DNA of 64,000 nt from Echinicola marina (GTDB taxonomy: Bacteria; Bacteroidota; Bacteroidia; Cytophagales; Cyclobacteriaceae). How positions within the stretch are numbered: position 1 is the first letter of the stretch; every line of letters begins with the position of its first letter. The notes under the pieces were generated by a model, which saw only the letters and a program-made list of their open reading frames with translations, made no database searches and had not been told where the DNA came from. A program made the translations under genes and the position numbers. Of this stretch, positions 28,093 through 37,001 are shown in pieces. The stretch spans positions 5,143,501 to 5,207,500 of the forward strand of contig NZ_CP080025.1 of assembly GCF_020463795.1 (NCBI RefSeq), written 5' to 3'.

Positions 28093-29436
28093 ATGAACAG
28101 TAAAAAGTACGTAATTTTTCTCTCTATAGTAGCCGCATTGGGAGGTTTTCTATTTGGCTTTGATACCGCAGTAATCTCAGGGGCCGAAAGGTTCATCCAG
28201 GAGAAATGGCAACTCAGTGATTGGACCCATGGAATGGCGGTTGCCATTGCACTTTATGGCACAGTGATCGGAGCTCTTTTTGGAGGCGTTCCCGCAGATA
28301 AATACGGCCGTAAAAAATCTTTATTATGGATTGGGCTGCTCTATTTTGTCTCCGCCCTTGGCTCAGCACTGGCGCCAGATGTCATCACCTTTATGGCACT
28401 TAGGTTTATTGGAGGTCTCGGAGTGGGAGCTTCTTCAGTAGTGGCCCCCATGTACATCAGTGAAATTGCTCCTGCAAAAAACCGGGGAGTGCTGGTAGCC
28501 CTCTTCCAGTTCAATATCGTATTCGGTATTTTGATGGCCTACTTCTCCAATTACCTGATAGAAACCGCCAACCTCAATGAAAGCTGGAGATGGATGATGG
28601 GGATGGAAGCCATTCCTGCACTGATATATACTTTACTGACCATTAAGGTTCCCAAAAGTCCACGTTGGCTAATAGCCCATCAAAACAATGTCGCAGAAGC
28701 AACAGAGATATTGACCAAAACGGATCCTGAAGGTGTAGATGAAGCCATCAGACTGGCCATAGAAGAACGAAATAGAGAAAAAATAAAAGTAGGCTTTTCC
28801 GCCCTGTTCAAACACGGCCATATCAAAACCACCATGCTGGCCATAATGATCGCCATGTTCAACCAGCTTTCAGGAATCAATGCCATCATCTATTTTGCCC
28901 CAAGGGTATTTGAAATGGCAGGAATAGATGCTGAAAGTGCCTTATTATCCACTATTGGCATTGGAGCAGTAAATATGATAGCCACCATGTTGGGACTCTA
29001 CCTTATCGATAGAATAGGCCGGAAAAAACTGATGCTGATCGGTTCAGTTGGCTATATTATCTCCTTAATCTTGATTGCCTATTCCTTTTCTGGTGGGGCC
29101 ATTCCTCCATCCTATTTGCCCGTGTTTGTATTTATTTTCATTGCCTCCCATGCTGTAGGACAAGGCAGTGTTATCTGGGTGTTTATTGCGGAAGTATTCC
29201 CTAACGAAACCAGGGCATATGGCCAGTCCATTGGATGTTTCACCCATTGGATCTTAGCTGCCATCATCGCCAATATCTTCCCCTTCTTTGCCAATACCTT
29301 TGGTGCGGTGAGTATATTTGGCTTCTTTGCTTTGATGATGGTCTTGCAGCTGGTTTGGGTATTGACCAAAATGCCAGAAACCAAAGGACGCTCATTGGAG
29401 GAAATTCAACAAGATATGATCGCTAGCAATGCATAA
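28093..29436 (+). CDS. MFS sugar porter, probable fructose importer
   Basis: 447 residues, twelve predicted membrane helices, sugar porter family. Signatures: GFLFGFDTAVISGAE in helix 1, DKYGRKKSLLWIG between helices 2 and 3, VPKSPRWLIAH before the central loop, QLSGINAIIYFAPRVFE in helix 7, DRIGRKKLMLIG and the C-terminal MPETKGRSLEEIQ. It would move the released monosaccharide into the cytoplasm by proton symport. Its position between the GH32 enzymes and the fructokinase makes fructose the likely cargo. The 3' end overlaps the kinase start by 8 bp, which indicates coupled translation. Confidence 0.93.
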   Translation: MNSKKYVIFLSIVAALGGFLFGFDTAVISGAERFIQEKWQLSDWTHGMAVAIALYGTVIGALFGGVPADKYGRKKSLLWIGLLYFVSALGSALAPDVITFMALRFIGGLGVGASSVVAPMYISEIAPAKNRGVLVALFQFNIVFGILMAYFSNYLIETANLNESWRWMMGMEAIPALIYTLLTIKVPKSPRWLIAHQNNVAEATEILTKTDPEGVDEAIRLAIEERNREKIKVGFSALFKHGHIKTTMLAIMIAMFNQLSGINAIIYFAPRVFEMAGIDAESALLSTIGIGAVNMIATMLGLYLIDRIGRKKLMLIGSVGYIISLILIAYSFSGGAIPPSYLPVFVFIFIASHAVGQGSVIWVFIAEVFPNETRAYGQSIGCFTHWILAAIIANIFPFFANTFGAVSIFGFFALMMVLQLVWVLTKMPETKGRSLEEIQQDMIASNA

Positions 29437-30310
29437 AAAAATAGTCATCTTCGGTGAAATGCTTTGGGATTGTTTTTCTGATAGAAGCATCCCTGGAGGG
29501 GCACCTATGAATGTAGCTCTCCACACCCAATACCTGGGCTTGGAAACTTCCTTTATCTCAAAAGTGGGAAATGACAACTGGGGAAAGGAGCTGCTTGACT
29601 TTGTTCAAGATAAGTCCCTGAACACTGACCTGATCCAGGTAGACGAACATTATGATACCAGTAGGGTATTAGTGGATGATGCTGATAAGGAAAACATCAA
29701 ATATGAAATTGTAGAAGCAGTAGCCTGGGATTTTATCCAATGGTCAAAAGAAATGCAGAAAAAGGTCAATGAAGCAGATGCTTTTATCTTTGGCAGTCTG
29801 TCTGCTAGGAATGAAGATAGTAGAAACACCTTGTTTAAGCTCTTGGAAACATCCGTTCTAAAAATATTTGACATCAATTTAAGAGCTCCATATTTCGAGG
29901 CTTCACTGCTTGAAAAACTATTGAAGAAAGCAGATATCCTTAAGATCAACGACGATGAATTGCTCTTGCTCATGGATATTTTCAAACTAGACAAAAACGG
30001 GGATAAAGCCTTGGAAAGATTATCTGAAGATTTTGGATTACAAATGATCTGTGTGACCAAGGGAGCTGCCGGAGCCATTATTTATGATGGTAAAAAAAGC
30101 CATTCCCACCCAGGCTATAAAGTAAAAGTAGCCGATACCGTTGGTTCTGGCGATGCTTTTTTGAGCGGTTTTATCTATAAGTCACTTTCAGGTGATTCAC
30201 CCAAAGAGATATTGGATTTTGCTTGTGCACTCGGAGCTTTAGTTGCCACCAATAAGGGGGGTACTCCACAATATGAACTGGAAGACATTGCTTCCATTCA
30301 AAGGACCTGA
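29429..30310 (+). CDS. PfkB-family fructokinase
   Basis: 293 residues. The ribokinase-fold signatures are GEMLWDCFSDRSIPGGAPMN (substrate-binding start), FDINLRAPYF, ICVTKGAAGAII and the C-terminal DTVGSGDAFLSGF, with the catalytic Asp in GSGDAF. It phosphorylates fructose with ATP, committing the sugar brought in by the porter whose stop it overlaps. GGAPMNVA in place of the GGAxaNvA of ribokinases is typical for fructokinases. It is the last gene of the fructan operon: a strong terminator follows directly. Confidence 0.93.
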   Translation: MHKKIVIFGEMLWDCFSDRSIPGGAPMNVALHTQYLGLETSFISKVGNDNWGKELLDFVQDKSLNTDLIQVDEHYDTSRVLVDDADKENIKYEIVEAVAWDFIQWSKEMQKKVNEADAFIFGSLSARNEDSRNTLFKLLETSVLKIFDINLRAPYFEASLLEKLLKKADILKINDDELLLLMDIFKLDKNGDKALERLSEDFGLQMICVTKGAAGAIIYDGKKSHSHPGYKVKVADTVGSGDAFLSGFIYKSLSGDSPKEILDFACALGALVATNKGGTPQYELEDIASIQRT

Positions 30311-30311
30311 T

Positions 30312-30352
30312 AAAGGAAAGGCTTGTTCAAAATAGAAACAAGCCTTTCCTTT
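30312..30352 (+). terminator. Terminator of the fructan operon, 16-bp stem
   Basis: Arms 30312-30327 and 30337-30352 (AAAGGAAAGGCTTGTT and its complement) flank a 9-nt loop, followed by further T. It directly follows the fructokinase stop at 30310. Confidence 0.92.
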
Positions 30353-30405
30353 TTTAACATATTCCTTTCTCCAAGAGACCATCGTTTTAGGTCAAATTTG
30401 TTAAG

Positions 30406-31479
30406 CTAATGGATGCTTATTCTCTTGCCCTCCTCAGCAGATTTAAAAGCGGCCTCCACAACTTTTATATCCCTTAAGCCTTCTTCTCCAGGAACCATCA
30501 CGGCCCTACCATCGATAATGGCCAAAGCATCATCATCCATCTGTACAGCCTGCTGACTTTTCACCTGGTCTGAAAACTGTATGCCGTCACTGGTATAGCC
30601 CTTAATCCCTCTGTAAGACTGAAAAGGTTCCAACCTGAAATTACCACGGCCACAAGTAACCGTTAACCTCCCCATATTCATCCCAAAACTAGTAGCACAG
30701 TTCGCCATGAGTCCTCCAGGAAATTCCAATATATAATTCATGGTCTCATCTACCTCAGCAAACATTTCAGGTCGGCGTTTGCTTTCATAGGCCATTACGG
30801 ATAGAGGCTCTAAACCACTCAAATACCTGACAGCATTGATTGGATAAACACCCATATCGTACATCGCTCCGCCTCCCATTTCCTTATTCAATCTCCATAT
30901 CCCAGTGCTGTTCATCGTAAAGCCTGCTACCGCCTCCAGCATCCTCAAGTCACCGTATTTTTGATTTTTGACAAACGCCCTTAACTGCTGGGTATTCGGT
31001 TCATGTTGCATACGATAACCTATACTTAATTTTACCTTGTTCTTCTTACAGGCTGCTATAATCTCTTCACACTCTTTAACCGTTTTGGCCATGGGCTTTT
31101 CACACCAAACATGTTTTCCTGCCTCAGCAGCCTTAATCGCAAATTCAGTATGCATGCTATTGGGCAATACCACATAGACTACATCGATATCAGCATTATT
31201 GGCTATGGATTCAAAGTTGTCATAGTTATAAACATTTTCATCAGGGATATCATACTTTTCCTGCCATGAAACTGCTTTTTCAGGAGTTCCCGTAACAATA
31301 CCGGCCAAATAACAATGCTCGGTCATTTGCAGCGAAGGGGCCAGTTGCCCGGTACTATACCCTCCCAGCCCCACTAAAGCTACCCCTAGTTTCTCTTTTT
31401 TCTTTCCTATAGAAATGTGTGAAAAAGACATCGCTGCTGTGGCTAAACTGGTCTTTTGGATAAATTGTCGTCGTCGCAT
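30406..31479 (-). CDS. Gfo/Idh/MocA-family NAD(P)-dependent oxidoreductase, exported
   Basis: 357 residues. An N-terminal Tat-like signal (MRRRQFIQKTSLATAAMSFS) precedes the Rossmann fold (GVALVGLGGYSTGQLA), the YVVLPNSMHTEFAIKAAEAG strand and the EKPMAKT motif with the conserved Lys, then the C-terminal alpha/beta domain (GGGAMYDMGVYPINAVRYL). It resembles glucose-fructose oxidoreductases and related periplasmic sugar dehydrogenases of this group. It faces the fructan operon tail to tail, so a link with fructose is possible but not shown. Substrate and cofactor direction cannot be fixed from sequence. Confidence 0.9.
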   Translation of the reverse strand: MRRRQFIQKTSLATAAMSFSHISIGKKKEKLGVALVGLGGYSTGQLAPSLQMTEHCYLAGIVTGTPEKAVSWQEKYDIPDENVYNYDNFESIANNADIDVVYVVLPNSMHTEFAIKAAEAGKHVWCEKPMAKTVKECEEIIAACKKNKVKLSIGYRMQHEPNTQQLRAFVKNQKYGDLRMLEAVAGFTMNSTGIWRLNKEMGGGAMYDMGVYPINAVRYLSGLEPLSVMAYESKRRPEMFAEVDETMNYILEFPGGLMANCATSFGMNMGRLTVTCGRGNFRLEPFQSYRGIKGYTSDGIQFSDQVKSQQAVQMDDDALAIIDGRAVMVPGEEGLRDIKVVEAAFKSAEEGKRISIH

Positions 31480-31530
31480 AATGGTTTAAAGATCTGATGG
31501 TGAGGCATAATTTACAAAAAATCATAAAAC

Positions 31531-31562
31531 AAAAGCCTGTTTGGAATATCAAACAGGCTTTT
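31531..31562 (-). terminator. Terminator of the beta-barrel gene 31583-32131
   Basis: AAAAGCCTGTTTG (31531-31543) pairs exactly with 31550-31562 around a 6-nt loop; on the minus strand a T-rich tail (TTTTGTTTTA) follows. Confidence 0.85.
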
Positions 31563-31582
31563 GCTATTCTTCTTTCAACTGA

Positions 31583-32131
31583 TTAAAAGTTCTTCCCAAT
31601 AGATACTTTTATTAACCTGTTTTTACTTTCAAAATCATTATAATTCAAATCTGAAAAACCAAAATCATAACTTCCCTGTACATTGAAGCCCAAGGGCAAA
31701 TTCACCCCTACTCCTACCACTCCCCCCATATCAAACTGGGAAAGCTCATTTATAGAAGATACATTGGTCGCTCCATCGTATTTTCTTGCTACAAGAAAGG
31801 AGGCTTGCGGACCAGCAAAAACATTAATCAGTGGAATAAATCCCAAGCGCACCAGTACAGGAACATCAATATAATGCAATCTTTCTTTTCCTGAAGTCCC
31901 CATATTGTCTACTTCTGCTCCTTTTTGAGAATACTGTATACTTGGCTCTACGCCTATCAGCCCCAACAAACTTATCTTTTTGTATATACCAGCATGGAAC
32001 CCTGAATTTCCTCCATTACTGATATCATGGATCTTAGAGTAATTCCATCCCGCCCTAATCCCCGTTTGTGCTTTTACCTGCTGATAAGCCCCCAACAGTA
32101 GCATTACAATTATGATCAACTGTGTTTTCAT
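31583..32131 (-). CDS. Outer membrane beta-barrel protein (PorT-like family)
   Basis: 182 residues with signal peptide LIIIVMLLLGAYQQVKAQ. The mature part alternates hydrophobic and polar residues as an eight-stranded barrel: TGIRAGWNYSKI, GFHAGIYKKISL, LIGVEPSIQYSQKGAEV, YIDVPVLVRLGF, VFAGPQASFLV and the last strand KVSIGKNF ending in Phe. This is the common outer-membrane beta-barrel domain of Bacteroidota. Function unknown. The next gene upstream (32344-32949) is a paralogue with the same strand order, each with its own terminator. Confidence 0.85.
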   Translation of the reverse strand: MKTQLIIIVMLLLGAYQQVKAQTGIRAGWNYSKIHDISNGGNSGFHAGIYKKISLLGLIGVEPSIQYSQKGAEVDNMGTSGKERLHYIDVPVLVRLGFIPLINVFAGPQASFLVARKYDGATNVSSINELSQFDMGGVVGVGVNLPLGFNVQGSYDFGFSDLNYNDFESKNRLIKVSIGKNF

Positions 32132-32294
32132 GGTTTTTACTTGGTTTTATGTTTTGCTTTAAAGTGAAATTCAAACAAATGGAGAAAGCTACTAGCTAAA
32201 AAAGTAATTCAATAAAATGGTAACGTTAGGCATTCCGATTTATTTAGCAAAAAATAATATAAATCTAACGTTTGAGTTTCTGTACACCCCAGAA

Positions 32295-32326
32295 AAAAGG
32301 GCTTTGCTTTACAGCAAAACCCTTTT
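32295..32326 (-). terminator. Terminator of the beta-barrel gene 32344-32949
   Basis: AAAAGGGCTTTGCT (32295-32308) pairs with AGCAAAACCCTTTT (32313-32326) with one A-C mismatch; loop TTAC. The T-run on the minus strand follows. Confidence 0.8.
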
Positions 32327-32343
32327 CTATTTTTCTATATCTT

Positions 32344-32949
32344 TTAGAAGCTATAGCCCAAAGAAACTTTAAAGCCCCTATTATAGACTTCGGCATCTGA
32401 GTCCTTAAAGACAGGTGTCAGCCCTAAATCATAGCTACCCTGTACATTTAAACCTACAGGAAGGTTATATCCTATACCAAACACCAAGCCAGCATCTAAA
32501 TCATTGATATCATCACGCTCCCACTCAAAGGTTGATCCAAAAGCATCTCCTTCAAATTTCGAATCTACCAGAATAGAACCTTGGGGACCTGCAAAGATAT
32601 TAAAACCATCACTGGCATAAAACCTTAATAAAATCGGCACATCCACATAACTAAGTACCGTTCTGGAATCTGCAAAATTATCTGCTGTTGTTCCTTTTTG
32701 TGAAAAATAGGCTCCGGGCTCAATGGCAAAGTTATCGGTCACGAACATGTTTCCATATATACCTGCATGAAAACCCGCCCTATTGGTATAATCATTATTG
32801 GAGCCATCGTCTCCTCCCCAATTAAAGAAACTTGCCCCTCCACGAATACCAAAATTACTCATCTGAGCACTTGCCGGTGTCCTCCTTTGTGCATTTGCAT
32901 CCCAAACAAATAATGTTACTGCGATAAAAGCAAAAATTACCTTTTTCAT
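32344..32949 (-). CDS. Outer membrane beta-barrel protein (PorT-like family), paralogue
   Basis: 201 residues with signal peptide VIFAFIAVTLFVWDANAQ. Barrel segments NFGIRGGASFFNW, AGFHAGIYGNMFVTDNFAIE, PGAYFSQKGTTAD, LSYVDVPILLRFYA, FNIFAGPQGSILVDSKF and final KVSLGYSF match those of the neighbour 31583-32131 one by one, so the pair arose by duplication. The loop parts differ and contain several Asp/Asn. Function unknown. Confidence 0.85.
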   Translation of the reverse strand: MKKVIFAFIAVTLFVWDANAQRRTPASAQMSNFGIRGGASFFNWGGDDGSNNDYTNRAGFHAGIYGNMFVTDNFAIEPGAYFSQKGTTADNFADSRTVLSYVDVPILLRFYASDGFNIFAGPQGSILVDSKFEGDAFGSTFEWERDDINDLDAGLVFGIGYNLPVGLNVQGSYDLGLTPVFKDSDAEVYNRGFKVSLGYSF

Positions 32950-33065
32950 GTTGTTTATATAGTTGGTTCAACCACTACTCTACGAATTCCATGCCAAAAC
33001 GTATGCTGCTTAATTTAATTAAATGTCTACCCCCTATGATAAAAGGCTGCTAAGCTCATTAGCAC

Positions 33066-34136
33066 CTACTTAACTCTTTTTTCAATATAATAGGAATTTA
33101 AAACAGCCAAAGCCCCCATATACTTCAACTTAAAGCGAATCAGGTCCCCAACTTGGTAATTTTTCGGGTTTTTACCCAAATCCAGGATCAACATATCCGA
33201 ACTTCCTCCCAATACTTCAAATTCGTCCTTATCATAAATCAAATATTTAGGATCTACATCCAACAAGCCCAGGTCCAATATTCCTCGAAAGGAAGATTGG
33301 CCATATAAGGATTCATCGATCTCAGCAATTTCCCCTTGGGGATTTGCTGCTAAATTACCCGTGGGCAAAAGTGGTTTTTCCTGCAACTCAATGATTTCAG
33401 CGCACAATTCAAAAACACCGTCATTCATCCCCTTGATGGTGGAATCGTCAAATAGATTGGCACCAAAATACAGGGTTTCCCCCACCCTGAAATGATTGAC
33501 TCCTTTTGGTAACTGGTGGTTCAGCATCAGTGGAATGGTCACCGAAGTTCCTGCAGATACCCAAGGAATTTCTTTGTTGAATTTTAATTCAATGATCTGT
33601 TTATAAAGTGACAATTGAATTAATTTGTCTGTAGAAGGCATTACCCCATTTAGGCAATTTAAATTGGTACCTAGCCCAATCACCTCCACATTGGGCAACC
33701 TGAAAATCTTGGCATAAAACTCCACCAAATCTTCACCCATGACCCCTTCCCTTAAATCTCCAGTCTCCACCATAATGATGATTTGGTGTTTCTTTTGCTG
33801 CTTGACGGCCTCTTCACTGATCCACTTTATCGTATTTAATTCACTGTTCAAACTTACATCTGCATAGGTAACCACATCAGCCAGGTTACGCTTAGAAGGA
33901 GGTTTAATATAAACCGTTTTTATGTTTTCATTGATTTCCTTCACCTTAGCTAGATTACTTATCCTGGAATCATGGATTTCATCTATACCTAAGTCTATCA
34001 GCTCTTGGATGTAAATCTCATTTCCACATAGTAATTTGGAAACTGCTCCCCAAGCCACATTATTCTCCTTAAATTTCTGACGTAGAAATTCGTAATTCCT
34101 TTTCAGGTTATCCTTGTAAAGATTTAGAAATGCCAT
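33066..34136 (-). CDS. PLP-dependent amino-acid racemase of the alanine/ornithine racemase family
   Basis: 356 residues, fold-type III. The PLP lysine is in WGAVSKLLCG (Lys34); VETGDLREGVMGED and GVNHFRVGETLYFGANLFDD match the ornithine racemase-like subgroup rather than biosynthetic Alr, which has a different N-terminus. It would interconvert L and D forms of an amino acid. It follows a GNAT acetyltransferase by one base and a sodium:solute symporter upstream, all on the minus strand, suggesting import, modification and racemisation of an amino acid. The actual amino acid is unknown. Confidence 0.85.
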   Translation of the reverse strand: MAFLNLYKDNLKRNYEFLRQKFKENNVAWGAVSKLLCGNEIYIQELIDLGIDEIHDSRISNLAKVKEINENIKTVYIKPPSKRNLADVVTYADVSLNSELNTIKWISEEAVKQQKKHQIIIMVETGDLREGVMGEDLVEFYAKIFRLPNVEVIGLGTNLNCLNGVMPSTDKLIQLSLYKQIIELKFNKEIPWVSAGTSVTIPLMLNHQLPKGVNHFRVGETLYFGANLFDDSTIKGMNDGVFELCAEIIELQEKPLLPTGNLAANPQGEIAEIDESLYGQSSFRGILDLGLLDVDPKYLIYDKDEFEVLGGSSDMLILDLGKNPKNYQVGDLIRFKLKYMGALAVLNSYYIEKRVK

Positions 34137-34137
34137 T

Positions 34138-34578
34138 TTATTTTTTCAACCTCATTTCGAGGTATTTATTGGTAAAACCCAGTTTTTCATAGAGTTTTCT
34201 TGCGGGATTGTCTGGCTCCACATGCAAGGCAATATCACCACTGGACATATCTATGGCTGTTTTCATTAATTTCTTCCCCACTCCTTTCCCTCTTTGATTG
34301 GCATTAACAGCTATATAAACTAAAATATTTTCTGGAATATATCCAGACATTCCTGTTTTATTCACCACTACTGCTCCTACAATCTTCCCATTTTCTCTTC
34401 CCATAACAACAAAACCTCCTTTATCGCCAGCCATGTCCAAAGCATAGTCCAAGCATTTCATGATATCCGCGTGAGGATCACCATATTCTTCCAAATGCTT
34501 AAACAGAAAATCTGCAATTTCGGTTTTTTGTAAAAAGGTGGCATTATCAATGGTTGAAAGTGTCTCTATTTTCATCAT
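34138..34578 (-). CDS. GNAT-family N-acetyltransferase
   Basis: 146 residues, a single GNAT domain. The acetyl-CoA loop is visible as VNANQRGKGVGKKLMKTAID (motif A), followed by the motif B region ARKLYEKLGFTNKYLEMRLKK. The substrate is not clear; the neighbours (amino-acid racemase one base downstream, symporter 40 bp upstream) point to an amino acid or a related amine. A D-amino-acid acetylating role would fit but is inference only. Confidence 0.88.
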   Translation of the reverse strand: MMKIETLSTIDNATFLQKTEIADFLFKHLEEYGDPHADIMKCLDYALDMAGDKGGFVVMGRENGKIVGAVVVNKTGMSGYIPENILVYIAVNANQRGKGVGKKLMKTAIDMSSGDIALHVEPDNPARKLYEKLGFTNKYLEMRLKK

Positions 34579-34618
34579 ATTGGATATTTATTCTGTATAT
34601 ACTCACTAATTATTTAAT

Positions 34619-36025
34619 TCAGCTTAAGCTATCAACAAGCAAAAACACTGCTAAAGAGGCTGTAAGCCCAAATAAATTGGCATCTAGCCCTAAGGGAAGT
34701 GACGTTCCACTAAGTGCCAAACCAGCCGTAACCCCGCCTCCTATGATCATCGAAGATAAAGCTGCTTTTGGATTTCTCTTATTCCAAAACAAACCTGCTA
34801 GAATAGGGACTAATAGGCCCGATACCATAAATGCATAAGAATAAAGCATCAATTCCAGCACATTGGTCATTTGCATAGCTATTAGCAAAGCCAAAGTCCC
34901 TATCACTAAAGTAAAAAGCTGGCTGAAATGCATGGATTTCTTTTCAGCTTGTTTGGCAAACCACCTTCCAAAAAGATCTGTAGTCAGATTTCCTGAGGCA
35001 GCCATCAGACATGAATCTGCAGTGGAAAGTACCGCTGAAAAATAAGCGGACATCATCAGTCCCATAATCCCTGCAGGTAAAACTGTACTAAGCAAAATAG
35101 GCAAGCCCATTTCTGGATCTAAATCTTCAATATTTTCTGCTATCATCCCTTGTTCAAAGGCAACCCTGGCCAATAATCCCAATGAAACACCCATAAAGGC
35201 CATAACCGGCCATTCAAAAAGCCCTGCAATATACCATGCTCGCTTGGCTGATTTCACATCTCTACTCGCGAAAATTCGCTGATAAAGCGTCATGCCCACA
35301 AACCAAATAGGCAAAATGGTTATCCCCCAATTGGCCATATCCTGCCAGGTCAAATTGGAAAGGCTGAAAAATTCCTTGGGCAGGGTCTCATGAATGGCTT
35401 CCCAACCTCCAACATGGTGATAGGAAATAGGCAAACCTATTAAACTAAAGCCCAACAATAAAATCACCCACTGAATGGTATCGGTATAAATAACAGCCTT
35501 TAACCCACCCATAACGGTATAAACTACTGCAATAATCCCCATGATTAAAAGGGCAAGGTTCAAGTCCAATCCTTTGAAAGTTCCCGAAGCTAGTTTTGCG
35601 CCAGCCAAAAGTTGTGAAGAAGTAAATCCCAAATAGCCCACAAAACAAATGATTCCTGAGGCAATCCCTACTGGCCGATTAAAGAGGTATTGAAAAATCT
35701 GGGGGAAGGTGTAAAAATTAGCAAAAGCAGGATTTGATTTCACCTTAGGAATTAAAAATACTGCTGCCAGCCAGGCTCCAATCAATCCCGTAAAGAGCAT
35801 CCAACTACCTGAAAGTCCCATTGCAAATCCCAAGCCGCCCAGACCTATACTAAAACCACCGCCTACATCAGTAGCCACCACTGAAAGTCCAATATGCCAG
35901 TGCCCAATGGATCTCCCCCCTACATAATAGTCATCCTGCCCCTGGTTATTTCGCATGAAGTAGAACCCCACTCCAAGCATAATGATCATATACAATATAA
36001 AAATACCTACATCTATCCATTCCAT
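34619..36025 (-). CDS. Sodium:solute symporter family transporter
   Basis: 468 residues with about thirteen membrane helices. Start features VGFYFMRNNQGQDDYYVGGRSIGHW and GLSVVATDVGGGFSIGLGGLGF, then FLGFTSSQLLAGAKL-like and VMGGLKAVIYTDTIQWVILL segments, and SAYFSAVLSTADSCLMAASGN are hallmarks of the SSS family with the sodium-site Ser/Thr in SAVLSTADS. It imports a solute with Na+. It begins an apparent three-gene unit with the acetyltransferase and the racemase, so an amino acid is a likely cargo. Confidence 0.92.
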   Translation of the reverse strand: MEWIDVGIFILYMIIMLGVGFYFMRNNQGQDDYYVGGRSIGHWHIGLSVVATDVGGGFSIGLGGLGFAMGLSGSWMLFTGLIGAWLAAVFLIPKVKSNPAFANFYTFPQIFQYLFNRPVGIASGIICFVGYLGFTSSQLLAGAKLASGTFKGLDLNLALLIMGIIAVVYTVMGGLKAVIYTDTIQWVILLLGFSLIGLPISYHHVGGWEAIHETLPKEFFSLSNLTWQDMANWGITILPIWFVGMTLYQRIFASRDVKSAKRAWYIAGLFEWPVMAFMGVSLGLLARVAFEQGMIAENIEDLDPEMGLPILLSTVLPAGIMGLMMSAYFSAVLSTADSCLMAASGNLTTDLFGRWFAKQAEKKSMHFSQLFTLVIGTLALLIAMQMTNVLELMLYSYAFMVSGLLVPILAGLFWNKRNPKAALSSMIIGGGVTAGLALSGTSLPLGLDANLFGLTASLAVFLLVDSLS

Positions 36026-36174
36026 TAAAAGAGATTCTTTTTGTCTACACCAATATTAACAAAATGTTGAAGTTATAGTTTTCCTCGTTTTTTCCAATAA
36101 GGACTGCACTTATTTAGGAAATGATCTATAAAAACTTGTTTTTACAATAATGAACCAAAAAATCAGGCAATAAA

Positions 36175-36197
36175 AAAGGCCGGAACTACCGGCCTTT
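36175..36197 (-). terminator. Terminator of the sdhCAB operon
   Basis: AAAGGCCGG (36175-36183) pairs with CCGGCCTTT (36189-36197); on the minus strand TTTTTTA follows. It is 25 bp after the sdhB stop. Confidence 0.9.
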
Positions 36198-36221
36198 CAC
36201 TTTATGTGTCTATGATCTCAA

Positions 36222-36971
36222 TTATACATTCTCACTGCTGACAATGGCAGAGAAATATTCCCTGTTCATTCTAGCGATATTGGTCAAACTGATGCCTTTA
36301 GGACATTCAATTGAACATGCTCCTGTGTTGGTACATGCGCCAAATCCTTCCTCATCCATTTGGGCGATCATCTTCTCTGCTCTCTCTTTTCTTTCCACCT
36401 TACCTTGTGGCAACATGGCCAACTGGGAGATTTTAGCGGAAGTAAACAGCATAGCAGAAGCATTTTTACAAGCCGCTACGCAAGCTCCACATCCAATACA
36501 CGTCGCCGCATCAAAAGCCTCGTCAGCAATTTTCTTTGGAATAGGAATCTCATTGGCATCAGGTACACCACCCGTATTTACCGACACATAACCACCTGCC
36601 TGGATAATACGGTCAAACGCACCTCTATCCACTACCAAATCCTTCACCACAGGGAAAGCTGCTGCTCTCCAAGGTTCTATGGTGATGGTATCTCCATCCT
36701 TGAAAGATCTCATATGCAACTGGCAGGTAGTAGTTTGCTGAGGTCCGTGAGGCTTACCATTGATATGCAAAGAACACATCCCGCAGATACCTTCTCTACA
36801 GTCATGGTCAAAGTGAACTGGATCTTCTCCTTTTTCAGAAAGCTCCTCGTTCAAAACGTCCAACATCTCCAAGAAAGACATGTCTTCAGAAATATCAGCA
36901 ATATTATAATTAACAAAACCGCCCTTGTCTGAGCTGTTTTTTTGTCTCCAAACTTTAAGTGTTAAGTTCAT
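36222..36971 (-). CDS. sdhB: Succinate dehydrogenase/fumarate reductase iron-sulfur subunit
   Basis: 249 residues. The N-terminal ferredoxin-type domain carries the [2Fe-2S] ligands in [12 protein letters not shown] and a later TTTCQLH; the C-terminal domain carries [11 protein letters not shown] and [15 protein letters not shown] for the [4Fe-4S] and [3Fe-4S] clusters. It passes electrons from the flavoprotein to the quinone site in the membrane subunit. This is the form found in Bacteroidota with class B (single membrane subunit, two haems) enzymes. It lies 30 bp after sdhA. Confidence 0.97.
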   Translation of the reverse strand: MNLTLKVWRQKNSSDKGGFVNYNIADISEDMSFLEMLDVLNEELSEKGEDPVHFDHDCREGICGMCSLHINGKPHGPQQTTTCQLHMRSFKDGDTITIEPWRAAAFPVVKDLVVDRGAFDRIIQAGGYVSVNTGGVPDANEIPIPKKIADEAFDAATCIGCGACVAACKNASAMLFTSAKISQLAMLPQGKVERKERAEKMIAQMDEEGFGACTNTGACSIECPKGISLTNIARMNREYFSAIVSSENV

Positions 36972-37001
36972 AATAATTATGAATTTTTGGTTGTCAAATG
37001 A

